DNA of 64,000 nucleotides from positions 186,001 through 250,000 of the forward strand of contig BGZK01000883.1 of NCBI GenBank assembly GCA_005406025.1, written 5' to 3'. Made by a program: the position numbers and the translations under genes. Shown here in pieces: positions 49,016 to 60,650 of the stretch. Position 1 is the stretch's first letter, and the number at the start of each line of letters is the position of its first letter. The notes under the pieces are model-generated. The model was given only the letters and a program-made list of their open reading frames with translations. It ran no database searches and had not been told where the DNA came from. The stretch is from Eumeta japonica (lineage: Eukaryota > Arthropoda > Insecta > Lepidoptera > Psychidae).

Positions 49016-49592
49016 CATTTTCGTCAACATTAACAAGCCCAATTAAACGACTGCCAGTGCCACCATAATATAGGCCCAATTCTATCCACATGTTCACAAC
49101 CACCCGACCTACCACAAGTACTACAACCACAACAGATAGCATACAGAAGAAAAATCAAACACTCCATGAACTAAATGAAAATCGTAATAAACACTTATGA
49201 ACGTGTCCGACTCCAGCTGATGAAATAGAAAAAACTACACCACAGATTATGCATTTTGCATTTGTATCACTTTCTGGGTCTTTTCTTAGCCATGAAAACT
49301 CATTTTCCCAAAGTTGTGTGAAATTCTGTGACCTTTTTTTCTTCGTCAAAACTTTTCGTTTTTTAGATGGGGTGCTTGCGTTATCATTGTGAGCACAGGA
49401 TGCTTGATCGGCGTTATCATGTTCGTCAATCACGTCATCCATAACGAACTGGATAAAAGTATTCCAAACAAACAAAAGCAAAGTCACAAACAAAACTAAC
49501 CTCAAAGACTTCTCAGAACAACTTGTGACATGACATTGACACATTTGACGTAATGACATTAGTGGCTGCTGGAAATTTGGGGATACCAACAT
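47190..49592 (-). pseudogene. hAT transposase of element B, with one probable intron, frame-broken
   Basis: In minus-strand order: an N-terminal basic stretch PSKKRKVLTKKKRSQNF, a BED-like zinc finger FSWLRKDPESDTNAKCIICG (about 49320-49230), an interruption that holds a CA microsatellite and ends in the acceptor TCTTTTCAG near 48920, then IKQHQDTKQHKAKTELKRTS, the catalytic-region block QTDASNKRNIKLFPLVVQYF and RVSGLSADNTNSNFG (48600-48340), the block NCYAHIVHNCVKHGMHFL, a helical part (48015-47428) and the dimerisation motif RVFSVMYVKWREKRNRASLK near 47370. Reading frame changes near 48107, 48000 and 47400 show it is not intact. It belongs to the hAT superfamily but to a different clade from elements A and C. 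Confidence 0.88.
48985..49012. repeat. (CA)n microsatellite inside hAT element B
   Basis: A 28-base CA dinucleotide run in the probable intron of the transposase gene. Confidence 0.95.
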
Positions 49593-49782
49593 ATTAACAG
49601 TAAATAGTCGACTTTTTTGGTTTTGATTATGGGTTTTTGCATAATATTATATGACTAGTAAAAATGTGTAGAAAAAGAGTATTTTAGCGTACTCTATTAG
49701 TGTTATAGATTATAGAGTACGCCTACATGATATAGAGCACAATACTCTATTTTAGAGTACGGTTGGCAACCCTAAGTATAAG

Positions 49783-51053
49783 GTAACTATGAAATGATTA
49801 TATTGTATTTTGTTTGCTAAAGATGATTATATGTATATTAGTTTGAATGCTCGTCCTTCATTCGCTGTTGGACCGTTGAATGAACTGTAAATAAGTTACG
49901 CAGTGATGTATATAGTTTATGACCTGGAATGAGCACTTTTTTTCACTAAATCCGCACTAGCAGCACAGATGCTACCTGATATAATACCTCAAATATTTCG
50001 TTATTTATGTGCCTTATACAATATGTTAAATCCCTTGCTATGTAAATCACGTCATTATATGATTCAAATACGTATTTTCTTGACATGCGTTGAAGTGCGG
50101 CGTTATAGCAAAACCCAGGAAAAATTGTTAACAAGAGGGCATCGCCAAGTCCTGCTATAGCACATGCCCTATTTCGAACACGGGAAGGATTACAAAACAC
50201 AAGTCTCATATTCAATAGAATCTAGGTGCCTCGCGACAGGAGAACATGACGGACGAACGTGAAGATTCACTTCAAAAAGTGTGAAGTTGCAGTCAACCTT
50301 TGCAAATCAGAGGAAAATATTAAATTTTATTTTGTCAGCCTAATATTTCATATCGATATTGCGCAAGTGTAATTCAGTAAGCTTTTCTAGCTTTCATTCG
50401 GGACTACGCCCCTGTGGGTAAAGAATGAATTCCTTCGCCTTTATGTCAAACGATCGCTCTTTCAATGAAAATCTTGACGCAGTCTTGTTTTCAATTTCCC
50501 AATCTGTTTCCAATTCAGTGCCAGTCCATTTTTTAGTTTACAAAACCCCTTCCCACTTTCCATTCCGTAAGCCCGCTCGATTGTTGTAACAATTGTGTGA
50601 CTCGCAGTTTCATCCACGTGGAAAAGGTATTAAATTTTTACAGTTTGAATAATATCTTGCGTGCCATTTCAACATTGAATCGACCACAAAACAAATTTTA
50701 TTCAGATATGTTCAACACTCTCAGAGTTAATTATGGTCACTATTTCGCAATAATTGTGCGTTTTTTTTTTCAGAATACAAAGAAGCCTAAGACACTGTGA
50801 TGCCCCGAACTACTTTCATGCGAAAAAAGACGTTTCTGTTGCTGATTGAATTAAGAAAAAAGCAACAAAGTGTTTCTTGTAATATTCATATTAATTTCCT
50901 TCATATGACGGAGAATAAAAATTCGGACAATATTGACATCATAGGAATGCTAACATTTGTCGATTACGTAAATTACGAATGAACTCTTTCTGTCGCTCAA
51001 GTCAAAGGCTTCATAAGTTCTAAAATTATAAAATTATTCAGTTATAGAATTTA
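49783..51053. other. Non-coding stretch
   Basis: No gene was recognised; open frames at 49946-50215, 50597-50800 and 50797-50982 lack domains. Confidence 0.35.
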
Positions 51054-51520
51054 GAAATGGCGGATATTCGTTTTACACGGGAATCTGTAAAAAAAGCACT
51101 TTTTTCTCCTGACATCTACAAGTTGAGAGTTCTTAGCGGAATAAACTCATTGAAGACGTGCGCTTCTGAGTTGGCACCAGTTTTGATGTGCTTCTTATGA
51201 GAGCTTATTATTAAGATTACTTTGGTGGTCTATTCCTAAGAAAGGTGATGCTCAGACCCGTCCATATACAAAGCTAATGCAATTACCTCCTTGTTCATCG
51301 AAATAATGGAATTTCAATTAACCGTCAGCTGCTGAACTACTTAGAGGAACATTAGTTGGTAAATAATTCCAGTACACGAATTGTCCACACATCGACGTTG
51401 TCTCCAAGCTGGCTGATTTTGTTTGATCAACTTGGGAAAGCTACGAGCTAATAGCGAAGGCACTCGATTCAGGAAATTTTATGTCTACGCTTCTCGCAGA
51501 GGGGCGAGGTCATTGATTTT
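51054..51520 (+). pseudogene. Non-LTR retrotransposon reverse-transcriptase N-terminal region, heavily decayed
   Basis: Across three frames the plus strand still reads ADIRFTRESVKKALFS, LKTCASELAPVL, a IPKKGDAQTRP-like segment, then INRQLLNYLEEHQLVNNS and, near 51400, a piece like SPSWLILFDQLGKA. This is the order at the start of the RT domain in jockey-like elements (F-P--V--AL..D--KS-G-D, LK-CA-ELAPVL--LF, PKKGD--DP-NYRPIA, INRQLL-YLE-H-L-----YGFR). Many stop codons and deletions are present; no active-site box remains. Confidence 0.65.
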
Positions 51521-52177
51521 TAATGTTATTTAGTGAAGGCTATCTGTTTTAATAATTATGTTTTATACTTTTTATAACAATCATCGTTTGATTTATTGTA
51601 GACTTTCGATGGTGCCCAATTTTTTCGGTAGAGAGAAAAATCTGAAATATTCATTTTGAATTTTTAAACTGAGTTGAACCAAGTTAAACAATTATTTCAT
51701 AGAGTATAATGTAATAAATATATGATAACAAAATATAATATCAAGACTTATAAGACGTACTAATCTATCATTTTCGAAATCATAGCCATAAATTGCATTT
51801 GTGCATACACTAACGTATGTCCGACGTCAAGTCATAATATTTAAATATGGTAATGAAAAATAACTCATTGATTCTATCGTCATGACTTTCAGCATTATAA
51901 ATAAAATGTAACTTTAAAATTGGCCTTGTAAAGGACAGAAACATTTGAATTTGACAAGTTTTTAACGATTCATTGGTATCGCCATACACGGTTTACAAGC
52001 CGAATGTTGTATTTTAATATTTAATAAATTCAAATTTAAATTCAAAATATCTTTATGTCATAGGTATATAAGGCTAGAACACTTAAAATATATCATTAAA
52101 TTTAAATAATTTACAGTTATTAATAATTTTTTAATGTTTTTCACTTTTTTAATTACCACTCGTTCGTAAGGCAGTTA
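51521..52177. other. AT-rich non-coding stretch
   Basis: No gene or element recognised up to the left end of the MITE at 52178. Confidence 0.4.
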
Positions 52178-52257
52178 GGGGCCATCCATAAATTACGTCA
52201 CATAAATTATAAGACTTTTGACCCCCTCCTTCCCGTTCTTGTCATAGGTAGTCACAC

Positions 52258-55200
52258 CAGGGCCGCGCCGCCCCTGTGTGCGAAGTGTGCGGCGCACACA
52301 GGGGCCAAGACAATAGGGGCACCGCTATCGAAATTATTTTTGTTACACAACAACATATTTCTTTGTAGTGGAGTATCGATAAGTAAGTAGGTATAATAGG
52401 CGCAACAAATGCCTCGTAAACAACAAAACATAATATTGCGCTTATTGTGCGAGTCTCCCGAGATAATATTCACGTTTGTGGTTTAATTTTACGCTTTGAG
52501 TTTTAGTTTACAATAATTACAAGCTCAGAGTTAAAATCAAAAGAGCCGTCTTGAGTTTGTTTGAATGAGTTTATGAACGCAATCCGCCCGATGCGATGCT
52601 TGTGACGTAAGCGCGATGGGGTCACGGGGATTCCCCGACAGGCCGACTTTAAAGAACGAGAGAGCCAAAACAATTAATTGACCAGTAATTCTTTCGAAAG
52701 TGTGGGCAAGGTGCGCATTAATTTTTTATAGTAAGAAGAGGTTCTAGCACTAAAAACAATAAATAGTTTGTGTGATACTGATTGGTTTAACGTGTTTCAC
52801 GATGAGTGATAATAATCAAGATAAAAAAAAGAAATTATCTGGTTGAATAATAAGGAAAAGAAAACAAGAAGAAGAACGTGATAAAAATACATTTAAAATA
52901 AATAAATATTTTACGGCTCTACCATCCACTTCCAAAGAATCATTAGAGACAGAAACTAGTCATGTTATCGATGAAGGTGTTGTAGAATCTGATTCAAAAA
53001 ACGCTTCATATAGTGGTATGTGCTTTACGTAATTTCTGTACAAATAAATATAACTTTACTCTGTTTGTGATGTCAAGATAAAAAAAAAACACTTTTCTTT
53101 TTTAATTCCTGTCAGTCTTTTTCTTAATCGTCGAAACGCCTCACCCATTGCACGTGGCGGATAGATGCCGTGACTGTTTTATTTTATACAACTAATCGCT
53201 GCCGGAAATCACGGGTTCGATTCCCAGAAGGTACTTTAAAAAAACTTTGTGTTTGTGTGTATGTAATATGTAATTATTTGCAGAAATAAGTATATTAGTA
53301 GTATTTCAAATTCAAATTTAAAATGCTATAAAGCACAATTGCACGTCAGTTGTCTAGTATCCATAATTACAAGCCCTGCTTAGTTTGGGACTAAACGGTG
53401 GAGTTTAATTGTCGAGAAATATTTATTTATTTACTTTACCTATATTTATTATACATAATTATTCATTGATAGATAAATCAGTTATTCAGACAAGTAGATT
53501 AGATATGTACTAACAATATTATATTTTTGTTTGTCTGTCTTTAATTTAAGATCATGCCGCCGAAGTTACGTCCGTGCCTCTGTCTGATACTGCTGATACG
53601 CCATTGTCACCGCCAAGACAATTATCGTCTCTAATACCAACTTTTTCCAAAGATGACCCTGGACGCTGGCCAGAAGTTTTAAATGCTACTTTAATCCAGT
53701 ATCTAACAGAAAATCCGATTAAACAAATTAAACAATATAATTTTCCGCGTGATTCTTCGGGGCGAAAATTTTCCGAGTATTATTATGAAAGGCATTTAGG
53801 AAACGGTGAAAAGTATCACAGAGAGTATCAAAGTATCAAAAGTATCAATCGCTGCTGTATTCAGTGTCCAAAAATACCGTTTATTGCTTCTGTTGCAAGC
53901 TATTTGAATCAAAACATAAAAATAAATTCTGCGAGGGAGTTAGTGATTGGCAACATCTAGCTTTGTATTACAGCAGACATGAGAAAAGTTCTGCTCATTT
54001 CAATAATTATAAAAATGGACAGATTTGTGTTACGCTCTTAAAAATAAAAACACTATTGATAGTATACAACAAAAACTTTTAGAGGTTGAAAAGCAGCGCT
54101 GGTACGATGTGATCAAAAGAATAGTATATGTGGTCTAATTTCTAAGTACACAAAATATGGCCTTTCGTGGTCAAAGAAAAACATTATACGATCGTGACAA
54201 TAGTAATTTTTTAAAATGCATTGAAATGTTAGGAAAATTAGATCTTTCAATGACTGAACGCATACGACGCGTAACAAATGATTCGGATTTCAAAAATATG
54301 TCGACTTATCTCGGAGATAAGATCCAATATGAAATCATTTACATACTCGGTAGCCAAATTCAACAATTTATTTCAAATTTATGTAAAATTCATAAACGTT
54401 TTTCAATAATACTGGATTGTACTTCTGACGTTTCACACGTAGAGCAAATCAGTATTATAATAAGATTTGTCAATTTTAACACAGAAACTAGAAAGTTGGA
54501 AACAAGGGAGCATTTCCTAGCCTTCTGTCCAATTATCGATACAACTGGCGCTGGATGAACGTCATTTATAATAGAAAAACTAGACAAAATTAATTTGGAC
54601 ATGAACAACTTAAGGGGATAGGGCTATGATAGTGGATCAAATATACGCGGTAAGAATAATGGTCTTCAAAAAAGATTGCTGGATCTAAATCCCCGCGCTT
54701 TCTGTGTACCGTGCGCTAGTCATAGTTTAAATTTGATAGTAAACGACGCTGCCAATCTCAATCATCATACGACTGGATTTTTTAGTATAGTGCAAGAATT
54801 ATATAAATATTTTTCATCCTCTACCAAAAGATGGGACTTATTAAAAAAATATGTCATAAATCTGACCTTAAAACCATTGTCTGAAACAAAATGGTCAAGC
54901 AGAATAGATGCTATCAAACCGCTGTTTACAAATTTACCAGAAATTTATGATGCATTATATGAAATATCAAATGGTGTATCATATGATCAGAAGGCGAAAT
55001 ATGACGCTAAATGTCTGGCAGAAAAAATATGCTCCTAGTCATTCACTTGTTCACTAAATATATGGCATATAATATTGACAAAAATAAATTTTGTGAGCAA
55101 AATTCTGCAGTCCATCGATGTGAATATACAAGTTGCTTTAGATGCTTTAACGGAATTAAAGTAGTTTTTGACAAAAATTAGTACCGACGCAAATTTTGAA

Positions 55201-56272
55201 GAAATTGTAAATGATGCCATGAAAATTGCCGAAAAATTAGATGTCGAGGCTAAATTTGAAACTTCCAGATTCAGACCCCTAAGACGTCGTAAGACTCCAA
55301 AGAGTTTTGATTATGAACACGAAGACCACACTATAAATGATCCAAAAATCGCTTTTAAAATTAATGTATTTTTTTATATATTGGATCGAGCTTTATCCTC
55401 CGTAGACGAAAGATTTAATTTATTGAATAATCAAAATGACGTGTTTAATTTTTTATTTAAACTAAGTGATGACCAAGAACAAACTCAATTAAGAATTAGC
55501 TGTCATCGTTTGCAGGAAAAACTTACAGCAAATGATTCATTGGACATTAACGCCGATGATTTGTGTGAAGAAATTAAATAAATTAAATAATGATGTGGTG
55601 AAAATTCTCGAATTTATATATTTAAACAATTTGACAGCTGTATGCCCTAACATCACAATAGCATTACGAATTTTGCTAAGTATGCCAGTTACCATAGCAA
55701 GCGCGGAAAGGTCCTTTTCTAAATTAAAACTAATAAAAAAGTACCTGCGCTCAACAATTGATCCAGGAAAGATTAATAAATTTAACAACAATATCCATAG
55801 AGGAGGCCATATTAGACCATATAGACATACACGAAACTATTAAAGATTTCGCAAACAAAAAAGCTAGAAGAGTGGAAATAATATAATTTAAATATGTTAA
55901 TTTATATTCTTACACATTTTAGACTCTTATTGTTTGATTAACATAGTATACGTAATAGTTAAATTAGTATTATTAGAAAAAAGTCAGTTATTTTGTTATT
56001 AATGTATAAGTATTCGATTAGATAGAACATCATAAATAAAGTATATAAAAATTTAATTCGCGTTTTATTTTTCGCAGTAATTGGCAAGCGGAAATGAACT
56101 GGTTTTACCTATTTAGGAAAATATTATCTAATTATATAAAACTAGAAAACATTTATTTCGGTCAAAGTTAATAAATAAGTAATAAAAATGAGTTGAAACA
56201 TTAAGATTCGTGAAAAAAGAGGCGTTTCATAAGTTTCGCACACAGGCGCTGTGGGAAGTCGGTGCGGCCCTG
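52258..56272 (+). mobile_element. hAT transposon C, nested in the MITE, with perfect 8-bp target-site duplication
   Basis: Ends CAGGGCCGCGCCG (52258-52270) and, in reverse complement, CAGGGCCGCACCG (56260-56272) differ at one base. AGTCACAC flanks both ends (52250-52257, 56273-56280). A GC-rich subterminal palindrome CCCCTGTGTGCG ... CGCACACAGGGG lies just inside the left end (52271-52305), and the word CTGTGTGCGAA recurs near the right end. At 4,015 bp it is the size of an autonomous hAT, and it contains a plus-strand transposase gene. Confidence 0.95.
52802..55886 (+). pseudogene. hAT transposase of element C (TTF-finger/ZMYM1-like), broken by stops and frameshifts
   Basis: ATG at 52802 opens MSDNNQDKKKKLSG, closed by an in-frame TGA, and the first exon runs to about 53013. 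A probable intron (GTATGTGC to TTTAAG) leads to the second exon near 53551. Domains in order: PTFSKDDPGRWPE lead-in, TTF-type zinc finger split by a frame change (SSGRKFSEYYYERH, then VYCFCCKLFESKH, GVSDWQHLALYYSRHEKSSAH), the block MAFRGQRKTLYDRDNSNFL, the catalytic-region blocks FSIILDCTSDVSHVEQISII and AFCVPCASHSLNLIVND, and the C-terminal dimerisation motif ALRILLSMPVTIASAERSFS KLKLIKKYLRST, ending in TAA at 55884-55886. At least five frame or stop lesions make it non-functional. Motifs match element A, so these two are relatives. Confidence 0.92.
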
Positions 56273-56471
56273 AGTCACACGTAAATGTTAACAGTAGTTT
56301 TTACAATTTTTTCGTTTTCGTATTTCGGATTGACGTCACAGAGCTTTTGATCTGCTCCTTGTCGCGCATTGTCACATTTCGTTGACCGAAACGTATGACG
56401 TAATTTATGGATGGCCCCTTACCCTCAAGAAGGACGAGCAAGAACCTTGAGGATAGCTCTTTTCAAACCAA

Positions 56472-58140
56472 TTATATAAAAATAAAATCTTACATAAAAC
56501 TATTGAAAGAAAAAACCTTTAGAAAGTTGAGCTCATTATATGCATTTATCCTCTAAATATTCGGAGATTGTATAATACCCTTTTGTGCAAAGTGTTTGCT
56601 TAATAAATACTTTAAATTTGTATAAGGGTAAATTTTGTACATGTATCTACAGGAATTTTATTGAACATGCACACACAGAGCCCCCTAAAAGAATTTGTAA
56701 CCCTATGCAATCGAGTAATATGTAAACACAGTTTATTTTTATTTCTAGTGTTGAAATTATATTTATCACTATTTTTATTAAAACTTTCTAATTTTTTATG
56801 CATATATTAAATTTTTATAAATAAATTGTGATGTCACAGTTAAAATTCCAATTCCTTTAAACTTACTTCTAAGAGAAGTACGAGGTCCAAGCGGGTAAAA
56901 TGCGCGAATGGCCCGCTTTTGCAAAACGAAAATTCTGTGAACATCCGCAGCATGTCCCCAAAGAACCATTTTTCAATTTTGGAGATAACAATGTTCACAT
57001 GGTCGTAATCTTTAAACTTTGAATAATAAACAGGTATTATCTGCAAACAGTACTATCTCTTTAATATCCATAACAATTCTTGGTAAGACATTAGTATAAA
57101 CTAAAAATAGATACGAACCGAAGATCGATCTCTGTGGCACCCCATGCGGACCACAAATCCAGACGATCTCATGTCATTGACATCGATGCTCTGAACCTTA
57201 TTAGTGAAATATCGTGCCAGTAGGTCGAGTGCACGACCCGTAACTCCATAATGATGTAGCTTCCTGATTAATATTTTGTGATTTACACAATCGAATGCCT
57301 TAGAGAGATGGCAAAATACTCCTATCGCATTCTGCGAATACTCCCAGGCTTCAAAAATTTTTTCAACAAGCTCAACACCAGCATCGATTGTTGAGCAACC
57401 CCGTGTGAAACCAAAAGGTTTTTGAACATTATATTTTTACTATAAAAACGTAGTAGAAGCTCATTTAGGATCAACTTTTCAAAAAATTTAACTTAATACT
57501 GGCAGTACAGATATACGCCTAAAGTTAGTGGGGTTCGATTTGCTACCTCCTTCGAATATGGCAACAACTTTGCTTTCTTCATCAGATCAGGAAACGTACC
57601 ATCATTTAAACATTTATTAAAAACAAGCGCCAAATGCAATCAATAATGGACTTTACATTTTAACTGACAGACCATGGAGATCAGCAGTCTTTTTCATATC
57701 CAACGACTTAAATTCCTTAATAATGTCTTCTGAATTTATATATTTAAATTTTAAATTAATATTAATAGGCGGAATATTTTCCCTCAATAAGGATTCAGCA
57801 AGAGCGGCAGATGCATTGAGAGGTTTGGTAGTCGAAATTGGAATGTCATTAAAAAATATTTCAAAAGCTTCGGCAACACGTTAAAAGACGCTATTTGACT
57901 ACAGTGATTTGATTTTAAATCAAATTTAAAATATATTTCTGAAGTGATTCAACATTTGTATAAATATTATCAAGACATGCCATAGAAACTGACGTGATTC
58001 TTGTAGGCTCCAAAAAAAGGTATGACAGATTGTAACACCCAAAGAACTTCAGAATTCTACCACTGTGATTGGTGACATCTAATAAGTTTACATTAAAGTC
58101 ACCACATATTACACTATATTTACTTTTATCACTTATCTTA
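56472..58140 (-). pseudogene. Non-LTR retrotransposon (endonuclease end plus reverse transcriptase), decayed
   Basis: Minus-strand reading from 58140 gives VICGDFNVNLLDVTNHSGRI and EPTRITSVSMACLDNIYTN, the C-terminal part of an APE-type endonuclease, then the RT domain: DMKKTADLHGLSVK, SKSNPTNFRRISVLPVLSKI, FEKLILNELLLRFY, KPFGFTRGCSTIDAGVELVE, SKAFDCVNHKILIRKLHHYG and VLFADNTCLLF, in which the usual FADDT active-site box has become FADNT. ISKIEKWF and, near 56750, NTRNKNKLCLHITRLHRVTN with MFNKIPVDTC mark the C-terminus; the 3' UTR follows to about 56472. Stops and frameshifts are many. The 5' part (ORF1, start of endonuclease) is missing. Confidence 0.85.
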
Positions 58141-59017
58141 CAAAACTATAATATATTTAATAACACGTTATGATAAACATGGAAACACATTTTCAATCTC
58201 TTGTTTTTGTTACTTTAATCAAATAATGCAAATCGAATGAAATATTGTTTTATAAATTTAATTAACAAATTAAAATCCGTGAGCACAAATAAGAGTGTTT
58301 TTTCTGTATAAGATCTTAGTTTATTTCATTAAATTTGAATATGTCATATAATATGATATATTCAAGTATAGATGACTCATTAACAATATACTTCAAAATG
58401 TTAAAGCATTCTATTTTTCTTAATTATAGACAGCCACACAAAATCATCTTCAAATCATTGATATACAAAATAAAGATACGCACATGGTAACATATTGAAT
58501 TGTAAAATCGAACGAAAAAAAAAAGATAAAAGTCATTCATATTTTTTTTTTAGTTAACAAGTTAATATAAATATGAAATTGAACTTACTGCGGAATTTAA
58601 ATTGGACCGGTCTCGACAGATTGTCGACTTGTCCTGTACAAGTTGATTGTAATGATAGTCCTCATAATTGGATTCAAGTAATTTATTTTCGCTACGAAAT
58701 AAAAGTTACGTGTGATTAATTTTGGTGTATAATAATGAATACATAAATGTTGTCCGTGGATAATGACAAGTATTTTTTACTATGACGCCGGCCGACAAAT
58801 GAAAACTTTTTGAAAGTTGTTTTGATATGAGTGATAAATATCACTCATTTATAGTATTTTGAACACAAAAATACAATTACTCTATCACATCAGATTTTTT
58901 TACAGAAAGGAAAAAGCGTTTTTTTCAAAATTTAAAGAAAAAATCAATAATTATATTACAAATATATATATTTAAACATTTACAAAGAAAACATTGAATC
59001 TAAATATTGCTGCAGGA
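58141..59017. other. AT-rich non-coding stretch
   Basis: No gene was recognised. A small 10-bp dyad (ATGAGTGATA / TATCACTCAT) lies at 58827-58848. Confidence 0.4.
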
Positions 59018-59690
59018 CTATTTAGAGTGACATCTTTTACGTTTAGCGACAAAAATACGTCTGGGTGTAGTTTTTTTGTGAGTATCTTCAGTAATATCAC
59101 GTGCCAGTGACCAGTAATAATTAGCCATCATATTCACATTCCATCGACCTTGTTGCTTTTCTCCATAGTTTTTATGTCCTGGTAAAACCTTACTCTCCTG
59201 TTCTTCACTATAATTACCAATTTTATCAGGAAAAAAATCCACATGTGAATTTAGAAAGTGGAGTTTTATACTTATATTACACCCCGATTTTTTATACTTA
59301 TCTAATAAGTTTCCAACCTTATTTTTATAGTCAGGTTGTTTGTTATATCTTAAAAAATTGTTGATAACGTCTTTGAACGCCAGCCAAGCATCTAATTCAG
59401 TATTATTCATTGTTGCATCAAATTTTTCATCAGCCATCAAAGATCTGATTTATGGTCCACTCCTTCTTTAATTTTTGCATCAGATAATCTTGGACCTTTT
59501 TTACATAAATATTGAAAACTAGCATTGCTTTTATCCAATGCTAGTTTTTGAAGCCAAAATAAGCATTATACGAATTTTTCACACACTCAGTAATTTTCTG
59601 TTTTTGCTTCAAAGTCATAAAGTTTCCATAAATATAACAAAATGTATCATCATTATTATGACACTTTCTTAAAAACATTTTGTTTTTTAG
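59018..59690 (-). pseudogene. Mobile-element-like protein fragment of unclassified arthropod family
   Basis: The minus strand is open from 59440 to 59018: MADEKFDATMNNTELDAWLA, FKDVINNFLRYNKQPDYKNK, GCNISIKLHFLNSHVDFFPD, KIGNYSEEQESK and QQGRWNVNMMANYYWSLARD, ending RRIFVAKRKRCHSK. Upstream, in other frames, GPRLSDAKIKEGV and LKQKQKITECVKNSYNAYFG extend the match to about 59690, so the copy is frame-broken. The LHFLHSHLDYFP--LG--SEE-GE--HQD / YQG-WN-NMM-DYCW-L pattern recurs in many unannotated arthropod proteins and is probably from a mobile element, but its class is not known to me. The product's function is not known. Confidence 0.6.
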
Positions 59691-60650
59691 AAGTTTTTCA
59701 ACCACAAATTATTGATGAAATTTATTAAATACCAAAAGTAAAACGTAAACATTTTTTTAAAATAAACACACTAACATAATTTAAAAAGTTTGTAAACAAA
59801 GTAGGCTTATTTTCAAGTAACCCATTTGGAATGGGTGTGTCGTTGTTGCAACTAATATATTTTCTCACAAGAGGTCGCATGATTCGAGAAAAGAGCGCCA
59901 AAATCTATACTTTAATTTATTTTTGTCAAAAAATATAAAATAGCTAATGTATTAACTTTACTAAAAACCTCATGTGATAAGATAACATTAGGTCTGGTTT
60001 CGTTACCAGCACTATAAAATAAGTAGAAAAAATTTATTACATCTTAGACAAGAAAAATCATGTCGGCCGATGTAATTTTTAGAATAAAGCAGCACTCGTG
60101 TTCAATAGATTTTTCTTAAAAAAAATGATAACTAACCGAGGAAATTCTATCTTTTTTTTTTATTAACATTCGAATATAATGCGTACATTTTTTCATGATG
60201 CAGTCAGCATTTTAATTTTTTTAAACTGACAGTTTGTTTTCCATGTATTCATTGGGGCGTCATTTTCTAGTTTTGACACCACAATTTAAAAGATATATTT
60301 TGGTGCCTTATGGCTCGTCCTTAATATGTCAAGACTTAAAATATAATTTTTCGTAGACTTATCCACTTAATTTATGTACTATAGAAGTAAAATCACAGTT
60401 TGACACGGATAACACGTCAATCTTTTACTGTAATAGTATTGCATAGAACAATAAATACATACATAACCCAATCGAAATGAAATATTTTATTTTATGAAAG
60501 CTAAACAAAATTTTCAAAATCGAATATATCTATTTTGTATTCACTTTACTGGTAACATTTTTACTTGTCAATTTCATTGTTTATTGACGTTTAAAGAATA
60601 AAAATAAAATTTTCATTTGTTTGTATCTCATTTGTAATAAACTTCGTAAA
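59691..60650. other. Non-coding stretch upstream of the zinc-finger gene
   Basis: AT-rich. It should contain the promoter of the zinc-finger gene; TTGTCAATTTCATTGTTTATTG near 60565 is the nearest sequence of note, but no TATA box or initiator could be chosen. Confidence 0.35.

Larger units (their letters stand above)
47096..49774 (-). mobile_element. hAT transposon B, near full length, with perfect 8-bp target-site duplication
   Basis: Termini TAGGGTTGCCAAC (47096-47108) and its exact reverse complement (49762-49774) are flanked by AGTATAAG at 47088-47095 and 49775-49782. Just inside both ends the word AGAGTA, or its complement TACTCT, recurs (for example near 47127, 47157, 47178 on the left and 49676, 49699, 49724, 49750, 49756 on the right), like the subterminal transposase-binding repeats of hAT elements. 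The element is 2,679 bp and holds a minus-strand transposase gene. Confidence 0.95.
52178..56418. mobile_element. MITE-like element with 23-bp inverted ends, interrupted by a hAT
   Basis: Left end 52178-52200 and right end 56396-56418 are exact 23-bp reverse complements beginning GGGGCCATCCATAAATTACG. The trinucleotide TTA flanks both ends (52175-52177 and 56419-56421), as expected for a 3-bp duplication of the PIF/Harbinger type. Removing hAT element C and one copy of its duplication leaves about 218 bp with no coding capacity, the size of a MITE. The superfamily is inferred only from the TTA flank. Confidence 0.85.

Noticed and set aside
53150..53230. tRNA-like B-box (GGTTCGATTCC) inside the intron of hAT element C
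   Set aside because: No matching acceptor stem, A box or anticodon arm could be drawn; likely a tRNA-derived repeat scrap or chance.
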